The notes: generated by a model from the letters alone, not told the origin. DNA of 64,000 bases from Thermopolyspora sp044507605 (GCA_044507605.1 JBIQJI010000022.1:1-64000), one strand, 5' to 3'; shown: positions 9,042 through 17,519, counted from the stretch's first letter. Numbers and translations are program-made.

Positions 9042-10192
9042 GAGGAGTACGCCGAGTTCTCGTGAACGTACTCGGCGGTGAGGTCGGTGGTGTGGATGGT
9101 CGCGGCGTGCGGCCCGGCGGACAGGTCCACGGTGATCGTGACGTCGCGCGGCCGCAGGTCGACGCGGGACCGGTCGTCGCCGGCGGCCCCTCCCCTGCAC
9201 ACCCAGACGCCGTTGACGGCGACGTTGAGCCGGTCGGCCTCGAACACCGCGTCGGTGGTGCCGACCGCGGCCAGCACGCGGCCCCAGTTGGGGTCCTCGC
9301 CGTGGATGGCGCACTTGAGCAGGTTGGAGCGGGCGACGGCGCGGCCGACGGTCACGGCGTCCTCGACGCTGTCGGCGCCGACGACCTCGATGGCGATGGC
9401 CTTGGTGGCGCCCTCGGCGTCGACGACGAGCTGGCGGGCGAGGTCGGCGCACACCTCGGTGACCTTGCCCTCGAACTCGGTGAGGTCGGGCACGACGCCG
9501 GTGGCGCCGCTGGCGAGCAGCAGCACGGTGTCGTTGGTGGACATGCAGCCGTCGGTGTCGATGCGGTCGAAGGTGACGGCGACGGCCTCGCGCAGCGTCT
9601 TGTCGAGCAGGTCGGCGGGCACGTCGGCGTCGGTGGTGATGACGCACAGCATGGTGGCGAGGCCGGGGGCGAGCATGCCGGCTCCCTTGGCCATGCCGCC
9701 GACCATGTAGCCGCTCTCGCCGCGCCGGAAAGCGATCTTGGAGACGGTGTCGGTGGTGCGGATGGCGTCGGCGGCGTGCAGCCCGCCGTCGCGGGACGCC
9801 TGCGCGACGGCCAGGGCCACGCCGTCGAGCAGCTCGGGCATGGGCAGCCGCTCGCCGATCAGGCCCGTGGAGCAGATCGCGATCTCACCGGCGGAGTCGC
9901 CGAGCGCCTCGGCGGCCTTCTCGGCGGTGGCGTGGGCGTCCTGGAAGCCGAGGGGGCCGGTGCAGGCGTTGGCCCCGCCGGAGTTGAGCACGACGGCCTT
10001 GACACGGCCGCCTTTCAGCACCTGCTCCGACCAGAGCACGGGGGCGGCCTTGACCCGGTTGGCGGTGAACACGCCGGCGGCGGCGCGTGAGGGGCCTTCG
10101 TTGACGACGATGGCGAGGTCGCGCGCGCCGGCGGGTTTGATGCCGGCCGCGACGCCCGCGGCGCTGAATCCGAGTGGGGCGGTGACGCTCAT
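9038..10192 (-). CDS. argJ: bifunctional ornithine acetyltransferase / N-acetylglutamate synthase
   Basis: Recycles the acetyl group from N-acetylornithine to glutamate, and in bifunctional members also makes N-acetylglutamate from acetyl-CoA. The 384-residue precursor carries the self-cleavage site KGAGMLAPGLATML, with Thr180 as the expected nucleophile that starts the beta chain. The C-terminus ENSAYSS matches the family's conserved end. The ATG lies 55 bp after argC and the stop overlaps argB by 4 nt. Mono- versus bifunctional type cannot be told from these motifs. Confidence 0.95.
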   Translation of the reverse strand: MSVTAPLGFSAAGVAAGIKPAGARDLAIVVNEGPSRAAAGVFTANRVKAAPVLWSEQVLKGGRVKAVVLNSGGANACTGPLGFQDAHATAEKAAEALGDSAGEIAICSTGLIGERLPMPELLDGVALAVAQASRDGGLHAADAIRTTDTVSKIAFRRGESGYMVGGMAKGAGMLAPGLATMLCVITTDADVPADLLDKTLREAVAVTFDRIDTDGCMSTNDTVLLLASGATGVVPDLTEFEGKVTEVCADLARQLVVDAEGATKAIAIEVVGADSVEDAVTVGRAVARSNLLKCAIHGEDPNWGRVLAAVGTTDAVFEADRLNVAVNGVWVCRGGAAGDDRSRVDLRPRDVTITVDLSAGPHAATIHTTDLTAEYVHENSAYSS

Positions 10193-10247
10193 TTCGCACC
10201 TTCCAAGGTCCGCTTGGCGATCGCTCGGTTGCTGCCGGTCCGCTGGC

Positions 10248-11276
10248 TCAAGGAGCTACTCCATTGCTGGGGAGGCCGAGGTCCTCGGGAAACCCGAGGG
10301 CGAGGTTGGCGCACTGGATCGCGCCGCCCGCCGTGCCTTTGGTGAGGTTGTCGATCGCGGCGACGGCCACCACCCGGCCGGCGCGCTCGTCGAGCGCGAC
10401 CTGCACGACGGCGGTGTTGGCGCCGAGGGTCATCGAGGTGGCCGGCCACACGCCCTCGGGCAGCAGGCGCAGGAACGGCTCGTCCTTGACGGCCCGTTCG
10501 TACGTCTCGCGCAGCGCGGCGGCGGTGAGGCCGGGCGCGGCCGGGGCCACGCAGGTGGCGAGGATGCCGCGGCTCATCGGGACGAGCGTGGGGGTGAACG
10601 ACACGGTGACAGGGCGGCCGGCCACCACGGAGAAGTTCTGCTCCATCTCGGGGGTGTGGCGGTGCACCCCGCCGACGCCGTAGGCGCTCACCGAGCCCAT
10701 CACCTCGCTGCCCAGCAGGTGCGGCTTGAGCGAACGGCCGGCGCCGGAGGCGCCGCTGGCCGCGACGGCGACCACGTCGGGCTCGGCGACGCCGGCGGCC
10801 AGCGCCGGGAACATCGCCAGGCTGACGGCGGTGGGGTAGCAGCCGGGCACCGCGATGCGCCGGGCGCCCCGCAGCCGGTCGCGGTGGCCGGGCAGCTCGG
10901 GCAGGCCATAGGGCCAGGTGCCGGCGTGAGCGCCGCCGTAGAAGCGCTCCCAGGCGGCGGGTTCGGTGAGCCGGAAGTCGGCGCCGCAGTCGACGATCAG
11001 CGTGTCGTCGCCCAGCCGCTGGGCGAGCGCGGCGGACTGGCCGTGGGGCAGGGCGAGGAAGACCACGTCGTGCCCGGCCAGCGTTTCCGGGGTGGTCTCG
11101 GCGATGACGCGCTCCGCGAGCGGCGCCAGGTGCGGCTGGTGCTCGCCGAGCAGGGTGCCCGCGCTGGATCCGGCGGTGACCGCGCCTATCTCGATCTCGG
11201 GGTGGGACAGCAGCAGCCGCAGCAGCTCACCTCCGGCGTACCCGCTGGCACCGGCGATCGCCGCCCGCGTCGTCAT
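10248..11276 (-). CDS. argC: N-acetyl-gamma-glutamyl-phosphate reductase
   Basis: NADPH-dependent reduction of N-acetylglutamyl phosphate; first gene of the operon. The 342-residue protein has the Rossmann motif AIAGASGYAGGELLR at residues 6-20, the catalytic cysteine C146 in VPGCYPTAVSLA, and HRHTPEMEQ near 220. ATG 11276 is preceded by GAGGTGG. An upstream in-frame ATG at 11384 falls in the regulatory region and is not used here. Promoter and ARG boxes lie between this gene and the divergent acyl-CoA synthetase. Confidence 0.96.
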   Translation of the reverse strand: MTTRAAIAGASGYAGGELLRLLLSHPEIEIGAVTAGSSAGTLLGEHQPHLAPLAERVIAETTPETLAGHDVVFLALPHGQSAALAQRLGDDTLIVDCGADFRLTEPAAWERFYGGAHAGTWPYGLPELPGHRDRLRGARRIAVPGCYPTAVSLAMFPALAAGVAEPDVVAVAASGASGAGRSLKPHLLGSEVMGSVSAYGVGGVHRHTPEMEQNFSVVAGRPVTVSFTPTLVPMSRGILATCVAPAAPGLTAAALRETYERAVKDEPFLRLLPEGVWPATSMTLGANTAVVQVALDERAGRVVAVAAIDNLTKGTAGGAIQCANLALGFPEDLGLPSNGVAP

Positions 11277-11375
11277 GCGTCCACCTCGTTCTTCCGCGTC
11301 CGTTCCCTGCGTGTGTTTTCCGGGTAGGTCTTCCAGGGTCGCTCTCTGGGGGTCTGCATCGCCTCGAACCGACCG

Positions 11376-11443
11376 TATATTCATGCACTCTATCTCATGT
11401 TCTTACTAGACAGAGTATGCGCCAAAAAGGATGATCATGCAAG
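11376..11443 (-). promoter_or_regulatory. arg operon promoter with overlapping ARG boxes
   Basis: On the minus strand TTGCAT (11438-11443), 17 nt and then CATACT (11415-11420) form a promoter pointing at argC. The -35 is embedded in TTGCATGATCAT (11432-11443), and a second, related element TGCATGAATATA lies downstream at 11376-11387. Both resemble the TGCAT-type half sites of ARG boxes. With argR in the operon, the simplest reading is arginine-dependent repression by ArgR bound across the -35 and the start region. The binding itself is inference. Confidence 0.6.
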
Positions 11444-11466
11444 CGCCAATCTTCCTCTGGTCGCCA

Positions 11467-11482
11467 TACCAACCGGTCGGTA
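11467..11482. promoter_or_regulatory. 16-bp near-perfect palindrome, candidate TetR-family operator
   Basis: TACCAACCGGTCGGTA is a palindrome with a single mismatch pair, centred 52 bp before the acyl-CoA synthetase start. Palindromes of the ACCnACCGGTnGGT kind are frequent TetR-family operators in actinobacteria, often beside acyl-CoA genes. No TetR gene is present in the window, so the regulator would be encoded elsewhere. Confidence 0.45.
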
Positions 11483-11525
11483 CCATGACCGGTGTCCGTC
11501 CTCGACCCGAGGAGTGCGCCCGCAC

Positions 11526-13223
11526 ATGACAGCTTCCCCCGCACCCTCCTCCGCCGGCACCGAGGCCGCTCTCACCGCGCCCGGTGGACTCTTCGAGATG
11601 GAGGAGGTGAACGTCCGCGGCACCACCATCCGCACCTGGAAGCACGCGCCCCCGACGTTCCGCGCCCTGCTGGAGGCGAGCCGCCACCACGGGGACAAGG
11701 AGTTCATCGTCTACGAGGACGAGCGGATCACCTTCGAGGAGCACTTCCGCCGGGCCGCGGCGCTCGCCCGCCGGCTGGCCGGAGAGTACGGCGTCGCCAG
11801 AGGCGACCGGGTGGCCATCGCCATGCGCAACTATCCCGAGTGGATCGTCTCGTTCAGCGCCGTCCTGGCCATCGGCGCCGTGGCCGTGCCCCTCAACGCC
11901 TGGTGGACCCGGCAGGAACTGCAGTACGGCCTGGCCGACTCCGGCGCCACAGTGGCGATCGTGGACGGCGAACGGGCGCAGCGCCTGGCCGATCAGCCCC
12001 TGGCGGCGCGGCTCATCGTCACCCGCCCCGGCGCGGCCGACCCGCCTCCCGGCGCCCGGCTCCTCGGCGACCTGCTCGGCGAGGCCACCGCCGGCGTCAC
12101 GCTCCCGCCCGCCGACGTGCACCCCGACGACCCCGCCACCATCTTCTACACCTCCGGCACCACGGGCCGCCCGAAAGGCGCGTTGATCACGCAGCGCAAC
12201 ATCGGCCAGTCGCCCATGAGCGTGGCCTACCTCATCATGCGCGGCCTGGCCCGCGCCGGCCACGACCCCCGCCGGGCGATCGGCGCGCGCCGGGTCACCC
12301 TCCTGACGGTGCCGCTGTTCCACGTCACCGGCAGCTTCGCGGTGATGACCACCGCCATGTTCGGCGGAGGCACCCTGGTCCTGATGTACCGCTGGGACGC
12401 GGGGCACGGCCTGCAGCTCATCGAGCGGGAACGGGTCACGGTGCTGAGCGGAGTCCCCACCAACGCCTGGCAGCTCCTCTCCCACCCCGACCTGCGCAAA
12501 CGCGACATCTCCTCCCTCACCTCGATCGGCTACGGCGGCGCGCCCGCGCCACCGAAGCTACGCGAACGCATCGCCGAACTGCTGCCCGGCCGCACCCCCC
12601 TCAACGGATACGGCATGACCGAGACCTCGGCCCTCACGATCGGCAACAGCGGGCCCGACTACGCCCGCAAACCGGGCAGCGTCGGCCTGCCGCTCGCCGT
12701 CGTCGACGTCAAGATCACCGGCCCCGACGGCCGCGAGCTGCCCGTGGGCGAGGTCGGCGAGCTGTGCCTGCGCGGGCCCAACGTCATCGCCGGCTACTGG
12801 AACCGGCCCCAGGACACCGCCGAGACGTTCACCGGCGGCTGGCTGCACACCGGCGACCTGGCCCGCGTCGACGACGAGGGATTCGTCTACATCGTCGACC
12901 GCGCCAAGGACATGGTGATCCGCGGCGGCGAGAACGTGTACTGCGCCGAGGTCGAGGCCGCCCTGTTCGAGCATCCCGCGATCGACGACGCGGCGGTCAT
13001 CGGCGTGCCCGACGACGAGCTCGGCGAGCAGGTCGGCGCCGTCGTGCGGATCGCCCCCGGCCGGACGGCGACGGCCGAGGAACTGCGAGACTTCCTGCGC
13101 GGCCGCATCGCCGCCTTCAAGGTGCCGGTCAGGTTCTGGTTCTACGAGCACGAGCTGCCGCGCAACCCCGGCGGCAAGATCCTCAAGACGCGGCTGCGCC
13201 GGGAGATCCTGGGCGGCCCCTGA
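11526..13223 (+). CDS. class I adenylate-forming enzyme, probable fatty/aryl acyl-CoA synthetase
   Basis: Activates a carboxylic acid with ATP to the acyl-AMP and transfers it to CoA. The 565-residue ANL protein has the P-loop FYTSGTTGRPKGA near residue 208, GYGMTETSAL near 362, WLHTGDLARVDDEGF near 440 and the C-terminal catalytic lysine in PRNPGGKILKTRLR near 550. The ATG follows a GAGGAG box by 8-9 nt. It is the only plus-strand gene in the first 15 kb, divergent from argC, with a candidate TetR operator in front. A fatty-acid or aromatic substrate is likely; the exact acid is unknown. Confidence 0.9.
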   Translation: MTASPAPSSAGTEAALTAPGGLFEMEEVNVRGTTIRTWKHAPPTFRALLEASRHHGDKEFIVYEDERITFEEHFRRAAALARRLAGEYGVARGDRVAIAMRNYPEWIVSFSAVLAIGAVAVPLNAWWTRQELQYGLADSGATVAIVDGERAQRLADQPLAARLIVTRPGAADPPPGARLLGDLLGEATAGVTLPPADVHPDDPATIFYTSGTTGRPKGALITQRNIGQSPMSVAYLIMRGLARAGHDPRRAIGARRVTLLTVPLFHVTGSFAVMTTAMFGGGTLVLMYRWDAGHGLQLIERERVTVLSGVPTNAWQLLSHPDLRKRDISSLTSIGYGGAPAPPKLRERIAELLPGRTPLNGYGMTETSALTIGNSGPDYARKPGSVGLPLAVVDVKITGPDGRELPVGEVGELCLRGPNVIAGYWNRPQDTAETFTGGWLHTGDLARVDDEGFVYIVDRAKDMVIRGGENVYCAEVEAALFEHPAIDDAAVIGVPDDELGEQVGAVVRIAPGRTATAEELRDFLRGRIAAFKVPVRFWFYEHELPRNPGGKILKTRLRREILGGP

Positions 13224-13250
13224 CCCCGAAGACGTGAAGAAGAGCCCGGC

Positions 13251-13283
13251 CGCGCCCGCCCGGGTGACACGCGGGCGGGCGCG
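13251..13283. terminator. bidirectional hairpin terminator
   Basis: A 12-bp GC-only stem (13251-13262 with 13272-13283) and a 9-nt loop lie between the convergent acyl-CoA synthetase (stop 13223) and metallo-hydrolase (stop 13335) genes. There is no U-tract, which is usual for high-GC actinomycetes. Confidence 0.6.
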
Positions 13284-13334
13284 ACCGGAGACCAGGCCGG
13301 CCACCCCGCACCGGCGGCGCCGGGCGGCCGAAAC

Positions 13335-14465
13335 TCAGCGCGCGGGGGCCAGGGTCTGCCACCAGCCGTCCACGGCCGGAGGCTCGGCCACATCGATCCG
13401 CTGACCCACCCGCGGCACGACGATCCGCGCGTCGCGCGCCTTGGCCTCGCGCCACAGCCGGTCGGCCGGCTCCACCCACGAATGCGTGGCCAGGTCGTAC
13501 GTCGCCCAGTGGATGGGCAGCAGCAGCGACCCGCCGAGGTCGATGTGCGCGGCGACGGCCTGCTCGGGATTCATGTGGACATCCGGCCAGGCCGGACTAT
13601 ACGCCCCGATCGGCATGATCGTCAGGTCGAAGGGGCCGTGCGCGGAACCGATGGTCTCGTAGCCGTTCCAGTAGCCGGAGTCGCCCCCGAAGAACACCTT
13701 GCGCTCCCGCCCGGCCACCACCCACGAGCTCCACAAGGTGTCGTTGCGGCGCAGAGTACGGCCGGAGAAGTGCCGCGCGGCCGTCGCCACGAACCGCAGG
13801 CCCGCCACCTGCGCCTCCTCCTCCCAGTCCAGCTCGATGATGCGCTCGGCCGGCACCCGCCAGCGCTCCAGGTGCGCGCCGATGCCGAGCGGCACCAGGA
13901 ACGGCGCCGACTGCAGGCGCGTCAGCGCCCGCACAGTGGCCAGATCGAGGTGGTCGTAGTGATCGTGGGAGATGACGATCGCGTCCACCGGCGGCAACGA
14001 CTCGATCGGTGCCGGCAGCGGATGCAGGCGGCGCGGCCCGGCGAACGGCACCGGCGAGGTCCGGTCGCTCCACAGCGGGTCGAACAGCACCCGCCGGCCC
14101 TCGATCTCGGCCAGCACCGTGGCATGGCCGTACCACAGCACGCCGACCCCGTCGGACGGAGGGCCGGTGTGGTCCGGCGTGCACAGCGGCACCGCGCCGC
14201 TCGGCCGACGCCGCTCCCGGCCCAGCACGAGCTCGCGCATGACGGCCGCCATCGTACCGGGCGGCACCACGTCGGGAGGCACCGGATTGCGGAACGCCTT
14301 GCCGGAGAACTGCGGGGATCTGCGCATCCGCTCGGCCCTCGTGCCGACCGCCCGACCGCCGACCCGGCCACCGAGCTGCGCCGGCGTGTCCCGGAACGTC
14401 CATCCCGCCACGGCCGCGACCGCTCCCCCGGCGAGCAGCCGCAACATCTTCCTGTTTCCGGCCAT
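13335..14465 (-). CDS. metallo-beta-lactamase fold hydrolase, NAPE-PLD/RomA-like
   Basis: Zinc hydrolase of the COG2220 type. The zinc motif ISHDHYDHLD is near residue 165, preceded by LFDPLWSDRTSPVPFAGPRR, the signature of the NAPE-hydrolysing phospholipase D-like branch. Further ligands fall in FGGDSGYWNG and LLPIHWATYDLA. The 376-residue form starts at ATG 14465 and has a hydrophobic N-terminus (LLAGGAVAAVAGW), so it may be membrane-anchored. A GTG three codons upstream is equally possible. The substrate is unknown; bacterial relatives are annotated as outer-membrane-type or lipid hydrolases without firm biochemistry. Confidence 0.85.
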   Translation of the reverse strand: MAGNRKMLRLLAGGAVAAVAGWTFRDTPAQLGGRVGGRAVGTRAERMRRSPQFSGKAFRNPVPPDVVPPGTMAAVMRELVLGRERRRPSGAVPLCTPDHTGPPSDGVGVLWYGHATVLAEIEGRRVLFDPLWSDRTSPVPFAGPRRLHPLPAPIESLPPVDAIVISHDHYDHLDLATVRALTRLQSAPFLVPLGIGAHLERWRVPAERIIELDWEEEAQVAGLRFVATAARHFSGRTLRRNDTLWSSWVVAGRERKVFFGGDSGYWNGYETIGSAHGPFDLTIMPIGAYSPAWPDVHMNPEQAVAAHIDLGGSLLLPIHWATYDLATHSWVEPADRLWREAKARDARIVVPRVGQRIDVAEPPAVDGWWQTLAPAR

Positions 14466-14513
14466 GTCCACAACACCCACCCTTCCGGCGTATACCATCC
14501 GAAAGTAAAGCGA

Positions 14514-14999
14514 TCAAGCAGACCCTGGTGTTCCCGGCCCGGAGAGTCCGACCTGACGTAGCCCCCGCCTCACCCTGGGCGATCGGGACGGCGCGGGCGG
14601 CCCGGCGTGCGGCGTCAGCAGGAACCACAGCAGGCAGTGCGGCGGCTCCTCGGCGAAGCCCCAGCGCGCCGACAGGGCCCGGATCAGGCGGATCCCCCGC
14701 CCCGACTCCGCCAGCGGGTCGGCCGAGGCCGCCACCGTCGGCACGGTCGCCGACCCCGAGTCGATGACCTCGATCATGAGGTCGCCCTGCCGCTCGACCA
14801 GGACGACGATCCCGATGACCGCCGAATCTGTGTGCAGAACCGAGTTGCCGACGGCCTCCGACAGCAGTATCACCGCGTCGTCGAGACGGGGATGCTCCCC
14901 CACGACCTTCCGCAGCCACCGCCTCGCCTCACCGGCGGCAAGCTCGGACGCCGGAAGGGTGAGACGCTCCAGCACCGTGTACTCAGGTGTCGTGCTCAT
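14514..14999 (-). CDS. ATP-binding protein, RsbW-like anti-sigma factor/serine kinase family
   Basis: 161 residues forming a single HATPase_c_2 domain of the kind abundant in actinomycetes. The N box is ILLSEAVGNSVLHT near residue 45, the G1 box IEVIDSGSATVP near 76 and the G2 region ESGRGIRLIRALSARWG near 97. Members bind ATP and act as anti-sigma factors or as partners of anti-anti-sigma proteins. No sigma factor or STAS protein is adjacent, so the partner is unknown. The last 30 residues are a Pro/Arg-rich tail. It is the gene next upstream of the MBL hydrolase, on the same strand. Confidence 0.82.
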   Translation of the reverse strand: MSTTPEYTVLERLTLPASELAAGEARRWLRKVVGEHPRLDDAVILLSEAVGNSVLHTDSAVIGIVVLVERQGDLMIEVIDSGSATVPTVAASADPLAESGRGIRLIRALSARWGFAEEPPHCLLWFLLTPHAGPPAPSRSPRVRRGLRQVGLSGPGTPGSA

Positions 15000-15407
15000 C
15001 GATCGTGAAATCCTTCGTGGTCGGGGGGTCCCACGGGCCCCGCCGGCGTCCCCCGCGCCATCTCGCGCCCCACGCTCCGGCCATGGCCGTGGTGACCTGA
15101 TTGCGCCACGACGCTAGAAACGCCACCCGGCCGCTGATGTCGCATCCGCGCCGCTTCCCGGAGGAACCACCCCCCTCCGCCCCATCCCGCCCGCTCCGCT
15201 TGCGCGAAGATGCCACAAAGTCCTGGTCGACACCGATTTCAAACGATTCCGATCATGCTGCGGGCGCGCAGCCGCCGGACCCGCGCTCCGCATGAGGGCT
15301 TGCACAAGGGCTTGATCGACTCTTTCGTGCAGATCGGCCCGCGGCCAGGGCGGACGAGCGCATTGGATCAAGGAGCGCCCCGACCGATCCGATCAAGGCA
15401 GGCGGCC
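15000..15407. other. 408-bp intergenic region without a supportable gene
   Basis: Lies between the start of the RsbW-like gene (minus) and the methyltransferase pseudogene (plus). I see no conserved frame and no strong promoter pair. A short direct repeat GGGCTTG at spacing 5 occurs near 15297-15315. It probably holds the promoter of the minus-strand gene. Confidence 0.4.
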
Positions 15408-16211
15408 ATGGCAGACGAAGCGCACGGTTCGCCACCCGCCCCCCAAGATCGACCCCGCGGTGCCGCATTCGGCGCACATCTGGAACCACCGGCTCGGCGG
15501 CAAAAGACAACTATCCGTCCGATCGGCACGTCGGGGACCGGATCCGCGACTTCTTCCTCGACATCATCGACTCGGCGCCGGCCGGCCGCGCCTTCCTCGG
15601 CCACACCGTCCGCTACCTGGCCGGCGACGAGAGGATCCGGCAGTTCCCGGACATCGGCCCAGGCCCGCCCACCATCGACAACGCCCACGAGGCGGCCCAT
15701 CGAGTCGCCCCCGGCCCGCGCATCGTCCGCGTCGACACCGATCCCCTGGTGCCGGCCCACGCCAAGGCCCTGCTGACCAGCATCCCGCCCGGCCGCACCG
15801 GCACATTCCGGCCGTCGTCCACGACCCCGGCGAAATCCTGCCCAAGGCCGCCGCCACCCTGGACTTCACCCGGCCCGCCGCCCTGATGCTCCTGGCGATC
15901 ACCCGGTTCGTCCTCGACGACGAAGAGGCCCGCTCCGTCGTGCGTCACCTGGTCGACGCCCTGCCCTCCGGCGGCTTCGTCGCGATCAGCCACGGCACCA
16001 ACGAGAGCAGCACCGCGGCCTCCGACGCCGCCGTCGACACCTACGGCAAACCCCCACGGTGCTCCGCACCGCCGCCCAGATCGAGCATCTCCTCGACGGC
16101 CTGGACATCCTCCCCCAGGCGTCGTCACCTGCTCACACCGGCGCCCCGAAGCCACCCCTGGGGCCCGCCCCCGAAGTCCCGCACTACTGCGCCGCGGCCC
16201 GCAAGGCATGA
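15408..16211 (+). pseudogene. degraded SAM-dependent methyltransferase (DUF574 / Methyltransf_19 family)
   Basis: Pieces of the family signature occur in order but in changing frames. They are SAHIWNHRLGGK, then DNYPSDRHVGDRIRDFF and GHTVRYLAGDERIRQFPDIG. After these come DPGEILPKAAATLDFTRPAA and DALPSGGFVAISHGTNE. The last pieces are VLRTAAQIEHLLDGLDIL and PHYCAAARK before a TGA. Frame changes are needed near 15435-15446 (C-run), 15501-15506 (AAAA-G), 15800-15820, 16050-16060 and in two C-rich spots at 16115-16175. A start ATG and an end remain, so this is a nearly full-length gene that has decayed. Several independent shifts argue against simple sequencing error, although most fall in homopolymers. 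Confidence 0.85.
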
Positions 16212-16256
16212 CCCGCCCCGCCCCGTAGCCCTGCGGAACACGACGCCCGCCGACCA

Positions 16257-16547
16257 TCAGGCCTCGAACAGGTCCCTGGCCTCGTCGACCTGCACCGCCC
16301 TGCGAAGCCACACATCGAGCGTCGCCACGTCCTCGCAGCCCATCACACGCTCCCGCACCTCGGCCCCCACCCGCAAACCCCGAGCCTCCAACGCAACCAG
16401 AATCGCCTCGATACAGGCCTCGAGCCGGCCCTCGACTCTGCCCTCGAGCCGGCCCTCGACTCTGCCCTCGAGCCGGCCATCGGCGAAGATGCGGGCGGCC
16501 AAGTCTCCTGGGTAGCTCGACGTGTCCGTCGACATCAAAGCCCCCAT
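16257..16547 (-). pseudogene. truncated copy of the C-terminal tail of the neighbouring PD-(D/E)XK-like gene
   Basis: 96-residue frame equivalent to the last third of the gene at 16587-17495; the nuclease-like N-terminal part is missing. Residues matching LEARGLRVGAEVRERVMG and the following CEDVATLDVWLRRA are identical in both. At DNA level 16303-16390 equals 16636-16723 with one mismatch in 88. It may still be translated from ATG 16532 or 16547. The N-terminal part encodes a repeated LEGRVEGR charged helix. It is best read as a duplication remnant kept or homogenised by recombination. Confidence 0.65.
16418..16478. repeat. 24-bp tandem repeat, about 2.5 units
   Basis: Unit CCTCGAGCCGGCCCTCGACTCTGC-like, two full copies (16418-16441, 16442-16465) and a partial third. 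It encodes repeated LEGRVEGR on the minus strand inside the truncated tail copy. The intact neighbour has a different, non-tandem LEGKAEGRAEGR segment at the same place. Confidence 0.8.
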
Positions 16548-16586
16548 TCAGCATGAGCGGTCTCGGCTTGGCCGCCCTACTCGCTA

Positions 16587-17495
16587 TCAGAGGTTTTCGA
16601 ACAGGTCCTTGGCCTCGGCGACGGTCATCGCCCGCCGAAGCCACACATCGAGCGTCGCCACGTCCTCGCAGCCCATCACACGCTCCCGCACCTCGGCCCC
16701 CACCCGCAGACCCCGAGCCTCCAGCACATCCACGACCGCCTCGGCCTTGGCTTCGCGTCTGCCTTCCGCCCTGCCTTCCGCCTTGCCTTCGAGCTTGCCG
16801 TCGGCGGCTATTCTCTTCGCCAGGTCGCTTTGGTAGTGATACGTGTCCACGGACATCAGAGCCTTCATCTCCTTGCGGGCGGCTTCAGGAAGAGCCGCGT
16901 AGACGATGTCAGAGTACAGTGTGGCGCGCTTCTGATCGACGATTCGCGCATCCATGAGCACGGTGAGTAGCGCCTTCAGGACCTGTGGCCCCTCAGGGTC
17001 CGCACCGTGCACGACGGCGGACATGACCGCCAGCTCGGGCAGCTCGGCCACGCGTCTGGGATCGGTGATGCACGGTATGACGTCGGGGCCGATGACCAGC
17101 GGAGTGAGGGTGAACCCGGGATGTCCCAGGTCGATCGGCCTGGCGCACCACTGGACCATGCTCCGGTCCGGGCACAGCACCAGGAGCATCGCCGGGCACT
17201 GCACCCGGGCGCGCAGTGCTGTGACGTAGACGGGCCAGCTCCACCGCTTGTCCTTGTCGCGGCCGAGCCGCACCTCGGTGACCACGGCCAGTTTCGGTCG
17301 CTGGTCTCGTTTCAGGACCACGACGGAGTCGGCACGGTATTCGGTCGGGGTGGACTGGTTGAAGTCGACCGAGGCGATCTCGGCCTGCGCATACTCGGGC
17401 AGCGCCACGTTCAGGGCCTCGGCGAGCAAAGCGGGCACCAAAGCCGGCTGATTCAGGACAAGATGTATTAACAGTTCGTGACGTTTCGTTGACAC
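16587..17495 (-). CDS. PD-(D/E)XK-like protein of unknown function (Rpn/transposase-associated type)
   Basis: 302 residues from a GTG at 17495. The N-terminal 130 residues look like a PD-(D/E)XK fold: EYRADSVVVL supplies the Asp near residue 55 and VVTEVRLGRDKDKRWSWPVY gives the Glu with EVR in place of the usual ExK. The C-terminal part is a charged helix (KLEGKAEGRAEGRREAKAEA) followed by a small conserved domain with RVGAEVRERVMG. This architecture recalls Rpn-family recombination-promoting nucleases and related multi-copy actinomycete proteins. The EVR variant leaves catalytic activity uncertain. A truncated copy of its own tail lies just downstream. Confidence 0.6.
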   Translation of the reverse strand: MSTKRHELLIHLVLNQPALVPALLAEALNVALPEYAQAEIASVDFNQSTPTEYRADSVVVLKRDQRPKLAVVTEVRLGRDKDKRWSWPVYVTALRARVQCPAMLLVLCPDRSMVQWCARPIDLGHPGFTLTPLVIGPDVIPCITDPRRVAELPELAVMSAVVHGADPEGPQVLKALLTVLMDARIVDQKRATLYSDIVYAALPEAARKEMKALMSVDTYHYQSDLAKRIAADGKLEGKAEGRAEGRREAKAEAVVDVLEARGLRVGAEVRERVMGCEDVATLDVWLRRAMTVAEAKDLFENL

Positions 17496-17499
17496 AGCG

Positions 17500-17519
17500 G
17501 GATGCTACCAACAGCATCC
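17500..17519. repeat. perfect 7-bp inverted repeat (hairpin) at the nuclease-like gene's start
   Basis: GGATGCT-ACCAAC-AGCATCC sits 5 bp before the GTG at 17495, overlapping its ribosome-binding region. It could be an operator or an RNA hairpin occluding initiation. Function is not shown. Confidence 0.4.
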
